Assembly (NCBI GenBank): GCA_002427475.1
Contig: DIRG01000028.1
Span: 1 to 13,683 of the forward strand
Length of the DNA: 13,683 nucleotides
From: Mageeibacillus sp. UBA5442
GTDB lineage: Bacteria; Bacillota; Clostridia; Saccharofermentanales; DTU023
Reading direction: 5' to 3'
Program-made: the position numbers and the translations under genes
Notes under the pieces: generated by a model
Told to the model about the DNA's origin: nothing
Databases searched by the model: none
Seen by the model: only the letters and a program-made list of their open reading frames with translations
Shown here: one piece after another, positions 7,841 to 13,683 of the stretch
Layout: every line of letters begins with the position of its first letter
Position numbering within the stretch: position 1 is the stretch's first letter

Positions 7841-7869
7841 ATAGTAGCCTGCAAGATTCATTTTGTCAA
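7841..7869 (-). promoter_or_regulatory. tRNA-Arg promoter overlapping the mutM stop codon
   Basis: On the minus strand a perfect TTGACA (7864-7869) is followed after exactly 17 bp by TACTAT (7841-7846). Initiation near 7834 leaves a leader of about seven bases before the tRNA 5' end. The -35 box includes the mutM TGA stop (7866-7868). No terminator separates mutM from the tRNA, so operon readthrough could add to tRNA supply. Confidence 0.78.
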
Positions 7870-8729
7870 TCTTTTTTTTCGAGAGGCTGACAGACGGGGC
7901 AGAAGTGAGTGCCGCGGCCCGCGACACGGATCTTCTCGATCTCAGAACCGCAGACATGGCAAGCTTCACCTTCTCGTTGGAAGACTTTCAGCTGTAATTG
8001 GAAATGGCCGCTATTACCAAGCCCATCCACATAATCGCTGAAGCTAGTGCCCTTATGTCCGATGCCTTCGGCGATGACTTCACGCACAGCTTCCTGCAGT
8101 CTCAGGGCATCCGACTCAGATAAAGATTCGTTACGACTAGCAGGATGTATGCCCGCCCGGAATAGAGCCTCATCGCAATAGATATTACCTACACCGGCAA
8201 CAACCTCCTGATTAAGGAGAAGCGCTTTTACAGTGCTACGCGGACGTCGCTTAATTTGGCTAAAGAAGTTTGCCGCCGTCCATTCCACACTCAACGGCTC
8301 GGGGCCCAGTCGCGAAAACCCGGGATCCAATTTTTCTCCACCGGGAGGGAGCAACCACACCCGACCGAAACGGCGCACGTCATTGAAGTCCAGATACCGC
8401 TTTTCACCGGACTCATCCGACAAGTGGAAGCGAACGTGAGTATGCTTCGCTGCCTCTTCGAAGCTATCTTTATAGAGCAGCTTACCCGTCATACGAAAGT
8501 GGACCATAATTGTGGACACATGCTGAGATACGCTTCGATCCTTACTCAAGTCCAGCAGCAGATATTTCCCGCGCCGACGTAGGTCGAAAATGAACGTGTT
8601 CAGGACAGGGGCGTCTCCATATTGGATTACGACCTCAGGGCAGAACATTTCTATCTCTTTGACTTCGCACGAGAGCAAAAGAGGAGAGAGACTTTGGCGA
8701 ATAGTTTCTACTTCAGGAAGTTCAGGCAT
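7866..8729 (-). CDS. mutM: Formamidopyrimidine-DNA glycosylase (Fpg/MutM)
   Basis: Fpg removes 8-oxoguanine and formamidopyrimidines from DNA and cuts the abasic site by beta,delta-elimination. The 287-residue protein starts MPELPEVET, where Pro2 is the catalytic nucleophile after Met removal and Glu3 is essential. RRRGKYLLL carries Lys55, matching the conserved Lys57 region. The helix-two-turn-helix shows VVAGVGNIYCDEALF. The C-terminal zinc finger has Cys257, Cys260, Cys277 and Cys280, with the DNA-contacting Arg272 in GRGTHFCP. An upstream in-frame ATG at 8828 is rejected because mature MutM must begin at MPE and AAGGAG (8733-8738) sits just before it. That site overlaps the lipoprotein stop codon (8737-8739), so translation is probably coupled. 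Confidence 0.96.
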   Translation of the reverse strand: MPELPEVETIRQSLSPLLLSCEVKEIEMFCPEVVIQYGDAPVLNTFIFDLRRRGKYLLLDLSKDRSVSQHVSTIMVHFRMTGKLLYKDSFEEAAKHTHVRFHLSDESGEKRYLDFNDVRRFGRVWLLPPGGEKLDPGFSRLGPEPLSVEWTAANFFSQIKRRPRSTVKALLLNQEVVAGVGNIYCDEALFRAGIHPASRNESLSESDALRLQEAVREVIAEGIGHKGTSFSDYVDGLGNSGHFQLQLKVFQREGEACHVCGSEIEKIRVAGRGTHFCPVCQPLEKKD

Positions 8730-8736
8730 AGGCTCC

Positions 8737-10110
8737 TTATGGCAATGCAGCCTCATCTGACAAGATAGAAAGTCTGGCGATATGATCAGATTCCACCTGC
8801 ACGGCAAGGGTAAGACCGATTCCGTCATCCTCGCCGCGTATCAGATAATCATTTTCTCGGGCAAAGGGATACTTGATGTAGAGGTAATTAATCGGATCAC
8901 CCACACTAAGTCCGCTGCCCGTTTCATAGTCACTGTAGAAGAGATCGATCTGCTTGATAATTCCGTCAAAGGTCAGCATCTCTGTATCGAAGGAGCCGAA
9001 GGCATCAATCTGAATGCCCGGCCAAGTGACCCGGAAATTTACCTCTCTGCCTTGTGTGACTTCGGGCAGATCTTCATCTTCCTCTTCATCTTCATTCAGA
9101 TACCTGATATCCAAGGGGATACCCAGGGTGGGGATCGAACTTGAAGATGACAATCTACGTCCAATGCTTTCTAGTCTGAAACTGAAAAATTCGTTGAGAT
9201 GAACCTCTGTATCTTCTAGATCAAGGTCTTGCGGGATTCTCTCGCTCACGCTAATTACCGAATTGCTCTCCCGGAAAGCAACGGTGCGACTTCCACTGCC
9301 GCTAGGTAGATTGGACTGTATCACCCGTGCGTTACCGGGCATTAGTTCAGCTATGCGGTATGAACGCAACTGCATATCGCTGAATTCTTCATAAAAAGTC
9401 AGCAGGCCCGACACGCGACTCCGAATCGCTTGCTCGTAGCTACTCAGATTCGGATTCTGCTGCTGATGCAGCAGATCAAATAAAGCCGCCGAGTTCTCTT
9501 CTTCCAGTGCGCTAAAGTAAAGACGTATATAGTCGTAGAGGAAAGATTGTTTAGCTACCCAGTCTGCGGAAAAATAGGGTACTCCTTCCGGAGTATGGTT
9601 AACGCTGATAACAAATCTCTCTTGCTGATTATTGCTGCCCTGCGAGTTCAAGTACCAGAACGAGCTTCTATCAGCTTCAGCGGTCAGCCCCGGTATGGAG
9701 CGCGAAATATTTATACGTAAGGCTTCGGTTTCATCGCTGCTTGCTTCTGAAAAAGAAACCACATTGTTTTGTAAGACCTGATTTAGGATCCGTACATAGC
9801 TGGCAAATGAAGATAAGCTGATTTCATTGCGCTGCCGTGTGGGGATGTGCTGCCAGATAGACTCGATTTTGTCAGTGTTATTTATCGCTAGAACTAAAGT
9901 GCGGACACTTTCGATTTCATTTAAGTATTCGCCATTTTCAGGCTTTATGAATAGTTCCTCTTCTTCCTCTACGACAGGCCTGTCCGAGGCGACAAAATCC
10001 AGCAGGCTGCAGCCACTGAGCAAGAATACTGACACAGTAAAGACCAGAAGAAACGCCAAGCTGATCCAGCGACTTCGTTTAAGATAGCGTGCTCTAGTGG
10101 GAGCTGTCAT
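8737..10110 (-). CDS. Predicted lipoprotein of unknown function, co-operonic with sigH and mutM
   Basis: I do not recognise this 457-residue protein. It starts with a basic N-region (RARYLKRSR), a hydrophobic helix (about 16-31) and a lipobox LLSGC, giving a lipid-modified Cys34 and an extracytoplasmic protein. A Glu run (48-52) follows. The middle region (roughly residues 180-280, with YDYIRLYFSALEEENSA) resembles an alpha/beta NTF2-like pattern, and an acidic patch lies at 339-350. The C-terminal part has a G-x-x-x-G-D...YP...LxxxxV pattern seen in small beta-rich lipoprotein domains. Both domain ideas are weak. The chosen ATG at 10110 overlaps the sigH end by 17 bp and has AAAGGAAG (10117-10124) six bases upstream. 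A longer in-frame start at 10173 lies inside sigH and lacks this support. Confidence 0.8.
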   Translation of the reverse strand: MTAPTRARYLKRSRWISLAFLLVFTVSVFLLSGCSLLDFVASDRPVVEEEEELFIKPENGEYLNEIESVRTLVLAINNTDKIESIWQHIPTRQRNEISLSSFASYVRILNQVLQNNVVSFSEASSDETEALRINISRSIPGLTAEADRSSFWYLNSQGSNNQQERFVISVNHTPEGVPYFSADWVAKQSFLYDYIRLYFSALEEENSAALFDLLHQQQNPNLSSYEQAIRSRVSGLLTFYEEFSDMQLRSYRIAELMPGNARVIQSNLPSGSGSRTVAFRESNSVISVSERIPQDLDLEDTEVHLNEFFSFRLESIGRRLSSSSSIPTLGIPLDIRYLNEDEEEDEDLPEVTQGREVNFRVTWPGIQIDAFGSFDTEMLTFDGIIKQIDLFYSDYETGSGLSVGDPINYLYIKYPFARENDYLIRGEDDGIGLTLAVQVESDHIARLSILSDEAALP

Positions 10111-10726
10111 GGCCTTCTTCCTTTCTGTAATCCTTAATTTTCGCGCGCAGCCGCTGAATGGCATTATCCACACTCTTGGTGCTGCGTCCCAACCTTTCGG
10201 CTATCTCCTGATAAGTGAGGCCCAGGCGCAAACCGGCAACAACGTCCAGTTCCAGTTCGCTAAGATTATTTTGCATGAAAGCGAGGAAGCCTTCAAGCTG
10301 CTCCATAGAGATTAGTTCCTGATCCGGAGGTGGAGCGTCGTCCTCCAAAGTGTCAGCCAGAACAAGCTGAGAATCCGATTCAGAGTCAGTGACCTCGGTT
10401 TCCAGAGAAATTGAGCGGTTCAACGGTTCATGTCGCCTACGTGAAGCGGAGCGCACAGCATCCAACATTGACCGCTGTATGACTAGGCGCGCAAAGCTGC
10501 GGAATTTCGTGTTTTGAGCAGGATCATATTGCTGAATAGCTTGTAAAAGCCCGATCATCCCTTCCTGAAGTAGATCGTCCTTTTCGCCCCCCTGAAGAAA
10601 AAAGGGCTGGGCAACACTGCGCACCAGACCTTTGTAAAGACGCAATAATTCAGCAGTGGCATCTTCATCATCAGCCTTGCTGAGACGCCAGAGCTTCAGA
10701 TCGCGTTCTTGAATCTTATCAGCCAT
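10094..10726 (-). CDS. sigH: RNA polymerase sigma factor of the SigH (sigma-30) family
   Basis: The 210-residue protein has sigma-70 region 2 at about 25-105, with EKDDLLQEGMIGLLQAI for core binding and -10 recognition and RSFARLVIQRSMLDAV after it. Region 4 is at about 154-198 with a helix-turn-helix in LTYQEIAERLGRSTKSVDNA. The PLN after region 2 and the total length fit SigH better than ECF sigma factors, which lack this spacing. SigH drives early stationary-phase, sporulation and competence genes in Bacillus; the function in this organism is inferred. Position after cysS-mrnC-rlmB is the conserved Firmicute locus. Its ATG shares one base with the rlmB stop (TGATG), and its last 17 bases overlap the lipoprotein start. 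Confidence 0.92.
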   Translation of the reverse strand: MADKIQERDLKLWRLSKADDEDATAELLRLYKGLVRSVAQPFFLQGGEKDDLLQEGMIGLLQAIQQYDPAQNTKFRSFARLVIQRSMLDAVRSASRRRHEPLNRSISLETEVTDSESDSQLVLADTLEDDAPPPDQELISMEQLEGFLAFMQNNLSELELDVVAGLRLGLTYQEIAERLGRSTKSVDNAIQRLRAKIKDYRKEEGHDSSH

Positions 10727-11529
10727 CAGGAACCTCGCTGTCGCATTGCCTCAAAAGTAATGATGCCGCAAGCGACGGAAGCGTTGAGAGAATTTATCTT
10801 ACCGTGTTGCGGAATAGTAATCTGAAAATCGCAGTGTTGTAGGAGTTTTTCTCCGATTCCTTTGCCTTCACTACCGATGACCAGAGCAACCTTGCCTTTC
10901 CAGTCAACATCATAATACTTGTCCTGCGCAGCATCGCTCGTGCCAAAAACCCAAAAACCCTCATCTTTGAGCCGCAGTACTGTCTGAGTCAGATTGGTTT
11001 CCTGACAGACTGGAACATATTCAATCGCACCGGCAGAGGTTTTGGCCACAACAGCATTGAGAGAGACGGAACGATGCTTGGGGATTACTACAGCACTGAC
11101 CCCGGCGCCATCAGCGATACGCAAAATTGCACCCAGATTATGAGCATCTTGAAGATTGTCTAACAATATGAGAAAAGGCGAAGTACCGGCTTTTTCTTCA
11201 GCTCGCAGCACCTCATCCAGATCTGCGTACTCGTATTCTTCTACCATTGCAATAACGCCTTGGTGGGCGTTTGAGATCGCAATCGAATCCAGCGTTGCCC
11301 TATCAACATAGGAAACGTTAGCTCCGGTGGCTTCAGTTTGCTGGGCCAATAAGCTTAAAGGATCAGTCTGAGAAGTCTTTGTCGCCTTATTCAAGATATA
11401 AAGCTGCCTGATCTTGCGACCGGCTCGCAGGGCTTCCTCTAAGGGATTGCGCCCTTCAATCTGCTCTCCCGGGGGCAGTTGAATTTCAGACTGTCTCTTC
11501 TGCTTACTGCGATTATTCTCTCGCGTCAC
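10726..11529 (-). CDS. rlmB: 23S rRNA 2'-O-methyltransferase RlmB (SpoU/TrmH family)
   Basis: RlmB methylates the 2'-O of a G in 23S rRNA (Gm2251 in E. coli) using SAM bound in a trefoil knot. The 267-residue protein has a short basic N-terminus and a substrate-binding domain beginning EGRNPLEEAL. The three SpoU motifs follow: NLGAILR (131-137), VIGSEGKGI (217-225) and SLNASVACGI (247-256). The start is GTG at 11527-11529 with AGAAAGG about ten bases upstream; no ATG precedes the conserved domain. The stop overlaps the sigH start. YacO-type annotation in Bacillus is the same family. Which rRNA position is modified here is not provable from sequence. Confidence 0.93.
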   Translation of the reverse strand: MTRENNRSKQKRQSEIQLPPGEQIEGRNPLEEALRAGRKIRQLYILNKATKTSQTDPLSLLAQQTEATGANVSYVDRATLDSIAISNAHQGVIAMVEEYEYADLDEVLRAEEKAGTSPFLILLDNLQDAHNLGAILRIADGAGVSAVVIPKHRSVSLNAVVAKTSAGAIEYVPVCQETNLTQTVLRLKDEGFWVFGTSDAAQDKYYDVDWKGKVALVIGSEGKGIGEKLLQHCDFQITIPQHGKINSLNASVACGIITFEAMRQRGS

Positions 11530-11584
11530 GGGGATATTACCTTTCTGAAAAAACCATACTTCGGTTTAAAGTCTTACGTTCGAA

Positions 11585-12088
11585 TTAAGCGTTATCCTGC
11601 AAACCGCAGCGAATGAGCTCAGCAACACGGTCCGTGTTCCCGGCCAGTATATGTGCTCCAATTAACGCTTCCAAAGCAGTTGCGGATCGATAATCAGCCT
11701 GTTCCGCTCCTTTGGAGATGCTTTTGCTGTGGTAGTTGCGTGCCCTTTGCAAAAGTCCCCTTTCACCTGTGCTTAACTGAGCGGGATCATCTTCTTCTAG
11801 CAATACTCCCAAGAGTTCTGCCTGCCCTTTGGCGCTGACCATCCCGATTGCCCTTTGGTTAAGTGCACCTGCGGGTGCCTCGCTTTGTTTAGCCAAAGCC
11901 ATACGGATTTCCAACTCGTAGACTGCATCGCCGATCCAAGCTAGAGTTGAAATTGGATAGTCAAAAAGCTGCAGTTTGTCGATGGGACTGTAGCTGGGTT
12001 CGTCGATGTGGAATGTAGGTATGCAGCTTCCTAAAGCCTTTTTATCTTTGACTTCATATTTTCCTGCAAGTCTTTTTGTTTTTTTCAA
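11585..12088 (-). CDS. mrnC: Mini-ribonuclease 3 (Mini-III, MrnC)
   Basis: Mini-III is an RNase III-like nuclease without a double-stranded RNA-binding domain. In B. subtilis it trims 23S rRNA precursor ends. The RNase III domain shows STLAWIGDAVYELEIR with catalytic Asp54, a VSAKGQAELL helix, RGLLQRARNYHSKS, and SATALEALIGAHILAG with the second metal ligand Glu140. I choose a TTG start at 12086-12088 because GGAG (12096-12099) is seven bases upstream and all in-frame ATG codons further upstream lie inside cysS. This gives 167 residues, with about 25-30 more before the domain than B. subtilis MrnC. It follows cysS by 13 bp; a 55-bp gap separates it from rlmB. Confidence 0.9.
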   Translation of the reverse strand: MKKTKRLAGKYEVKDKKALGSCIPTFHIDEPSYSPIDKLQLFDYPISTLAWIGDAVYELEIRMALAKQSEAPAGALNQRAIGMVSAKGQAELLGVLLEEDDPAQLSTGERGLLQRARNYHSKSISKGAEQADYRSATALEALIGAHILAGNTDRVAELIRCGLQDNA

Positions 12089-12101
12089 TGAAAAACTCCA
12101 A

Positions 12102-13538
12102 CTAGTCTTCCAGCAAGTGGATGTGCACTCCCTGAGGCGTGTCTTCCAGCCTGAAGCCGAGTTCGGCGATCTCATCTCTGATGCGGTCGGCTTTTTCAAA
12201 ATCACGATCCTGCTTAGCCTGCGTGCGCTTCTCCACTAATTCTTTCACTTCGGCAGGGATAACGAGCTCTTCCTGCTCGTCCGGTTTCAGACCCAGAATA
12301 TGGCAGAGCTCGATGATCGTTTCACGGGCATCTAAGAGCAGTGCAGAAGAGGCCTGTTCACTGGCCGCTGCGGTATTCGCAGCCCGGACCAAATCAAAGA
12401 TGGCAGCGATAGCATCAGCAGTGTTGAGGTCATCGTCCATGGCTTCGGTCCATTCACGTCTACCTGTTGCAATAGCTTCCTCCAAAGCCTGATCGGTCTC
12501 TTTGTCGCCTTCTTCCGGCGCAGTTTCAGCTGCAAACTCGAGCGTCTGCAGTGAAGTGCGAATCCGGCGATAGCTGGTGACAGCAGCATCAAGCGGGCTG
12601 TCCTCGCCTTCATCGTCAGTGAGCGAGAAGTTTATCGGCATGCGATAGTGCGACTGCAGAATGTAGTAGCGGATTATCTCATAAGGATAAAGCTCCGCCA
12701 GATTGCGCAGTAGGAAAAAATTACCCTTAGATTTAGACATCTTAATCTGATTCACATTGACGAAACCGTTATGCATCCAATAGCGGACAAAAGGTTCACC
12801 GCTGGCGGCCTCGCTTTGAGCGATCTCGTTCTCGTGATGTGGGAAAACCAGATCGACACCACCGCTGTGAATATCGATGGTGCTACCTAGATTTTCTTGA
12901 CTCATGGCGGAACATTCAATGTGCCAGCCCGGTCGGCCTTCGCCCCAGGGGCTATCCCAAGAAGGTTCGCCTTCCTTTTTGAATTTCCAGAGGACGAAAT
13001 CAAGAGCGCTGCGTTTGCCTTCAACATCGCTTACTCGTTCGCTGGCGCCTTCTTCCAGATCTTCCAGCTTATGGTGGGACAGCTTGCCGTAATCTTCAAA
13101 AGAAGCGACTTCAAAATAGACTCCGTCGTCAGCCACATAAGCATAACCTTTCTCTTCGAGAGTCGAAATAAGGTCGATGATTCCGGGGATTGAATCTGTT
13201 GCACGGGGATGAACATCAGCCCGCACCACATTGAGACTATCGGCATCATGAAAATATTCTGCGATCATTTTATCAGCCAATTCTTTGACGCTGATCCCTT
13301 GCTGTCTAGCACGGGCAATCATCTTATCGTCAATGTCGGTGAAATTTTGCACGTAGGTCACTTTGTAACCTTTATATTTAAGATAACGACGCAGTGTGTC
13401 GAAGGTGATAATGGGGCGCGCATTTCCCAGATGCATCAAATCGTAAACAGTAGGTCCACAGGCATAAATTTTAAAATGTCCTTCTTCCAGCGGTACCAAA
13501 TCTTCCTTTTTACGATTGGCGGTGTTGTAAATACGCAT
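12102..13538 (-). CDS. cysS: Cysteinyl-tRNA synthetase
   Basis: The enzyme activates cysteine and charges tRNA-Cys. The 478-residue protein has the class I signatures HLGN (36-39, the HIGH motif) and KMSKS (266-270). Zinc ligands are visible as Cys27 in YACGPTVYD, the Cys in GWHIECSAMS, and His/Glu in FPHHENEIAQSEA. The C-terminal anticodon-binding part ends with the usual ADRIRDEIAELGF segment. The chosen ATG at 13536-13538 begins MRIYNT and has GGGAGG (13543-13548) four bases away; an in-frame ATG at 13589 would lie upstream of the putative promoter -10. It is the first gene of a six-gene minus-strand operon. No T-box leader is seen upstream. Confidence 0.96.
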   Translation of the reverse strand: MRIYNTANRKKEDLVPLEEGHFKIYACGPTVYDLMHLGNARPIITFDTLRRYLKYKGYKVTYVQNFTDIDDKMIARARQQGISVKELADKMIAEYFHDADSLNVVRADVHPRATDSIPGIIDLISTLEEKGYAYVADDGVYFEVASFEDYGKLSHHKLEDLEEGASERVSDVEGKRSALDFVLWKFKKEGEPSWDSPWGEGRPGWHIECSAMSQENLGSTIDIHSGGVDLVFPHHENEIAQSEAASGEPFVRYWMHNGFVNVNQIKMSKSKGNFFLLRNLAELYPYEIIRYYILQSHYRMPINFSLTDDEGEDSPLDAAVTSYRRIRTSLQTLEFAAETAPEEGDKETDQALEEAIATGRREWTEAMDDDLNTADAIAAIFDLVRAANTAAASEQASSALLLDARETIIELCHILGLKPDEQEELVIPAEVKELVEKRTQAKQDRDFEKADRIRDEIAELGFRLEDTPQGVHIHLLED

Positions 13539-13561
13539 AGAGCCTCCCTGATTCTTTATTA

Positions 13562-13589
13562 ATAATACTGCGGGCTTTGTGCCCAACAA
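13562..13589 (-). promoter_or_regulatory. Probable promoter of the cysS operon
   Basis: On the minus strand TTGTTG (13584-13589) is followed after 16 bp by TATTAT (13562-13567), placing initiation near 13555, about 17 nt before the ATG. The spacer holds a perfect small inverted repeat, GGGC-5-GCCC (13572-13584), which could be a regulator site. Confidence 0.5.
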
Positions 13590-13601
13590 TTTGCAAACAG
13601 C

Positions 13602-13683
13602 AAAAAATACCTGAAATGGCGGACTCCCTTTTTGATACCCAGCTATTTATAACCAGGTGGGTGCCCTGCGGTGGTCTTAGAAT
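13602..13683 (-). ncRNA. 3' part of a candidate structured RNA, possibly 6S RNA (cut by the window edge)
   Basis: On the minus strand a 9-bp stem-loop, ACCUGGUUA-UAAA-UAGCUGGGU (13637-13658), contains three G-U wobbles, which is typical of a folded RNA. It is preceded by GGGCACCCACC. Downstream, the G/C-containing stretch 13609-13628 runs directly into six T (13602-13607), but it has no pairing partner nearby. That suggests a terminator-like closing stem whose 5' arm lies to the right of the window. This layout (small 3' hairpin, then long closing stem) resembles 6S RNA. There is no open reading frame and no T-box signature. The family assignment is tentative. Confidence 0.33.

Noticed and set aside
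8233..8582. Two plus-strand open frames opposite mutM
   Set aside because: Both are antisense to a well-conserved gene and show no domain or ribosome binding site.
11551..11567. Terminator between mrnC and rlmB
   Set aside because: AAACC-7-GGTTT followed by a few T is only five pairs and AT-rich. It is too weak to call, and the operon appears to continue through it.
13539..13683. T-box leader for cysS
   Set aside because: The GGGTGGNACCGCG-type T-box sequence is absent on the minus strand, and there is no terminator/antiterminator pair before the start codon. ACCACCGCAGGGCACCC is only superficially similar.

Overview
The window looks like a chromosomal segment of a low-to-mid GC Firmicute, probably in the Clostridia. 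Four things support this: an LPXTG wall-anchored protein, a SigH-type (sigma-30) sigma factor, the conserved Gram-positive block cysS-mrnC-rlmB-sigH, and strong GGAGG-type ribosome binding sites. Nothing mobile is visible: no insertion sequence, integrase, CRISPR array or phage gene. Most of the content is housekeeping, and no new multi-gene system could be supported.

Left part (1-5545). pdxS, the PLP synthase lyase subunit, runs leftwards off the window. Across a 311-bp intergenic region with several inverted repeats lies a divergent secreted 5'-nucleotidase with a signal peptide, a metallophosphoesterase domain, a nucleotidase C-terminal domain, a Thr/Pro/Glu linker and an LPKTG sortase anchor. 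It ends in a strong terminator. Then come a MocR/GabR/PdxR-type regulator (GntR winged helix fused to a PLP-binding aminotransferase-like domain) and, 40 bp later, a class I glycerate kinase. The MocR protein senses PLP or PLP adducts by family precedent, so its closeness to pdxS and to the kinase suggests possible targets.

Middle part (5546-7750). A 12-helix MFS transporter faces the kinase and diverges from a class I SAM-dependent methyltransferase. The methyltransferase converges on the large right-hand operon, and the two are separated by a terminator that works best for the minus strand.

Right part (7751-13683). All genes are on the minus strand and tightly packed: cysS, mrnC (TTG start), rlmB (GTG start), sigH, an unidentified lipoprotein, mutM, then tRNA-Arg(ACG). 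rlmB and sigH share one base, sigH and the lipoprotein overlap by 17 bp, and the lipoprotein stop lies in the mutM ribosome binding site, so translational coupling is likely. The tRNA has its own near-consensus promoter built over the mutM stop codon. Upstream of cysS, at the right edge, is the 3' part of what looks like a structured non-coding RNA, possibly 6S RNA, read towards cysS and cut by the window end.
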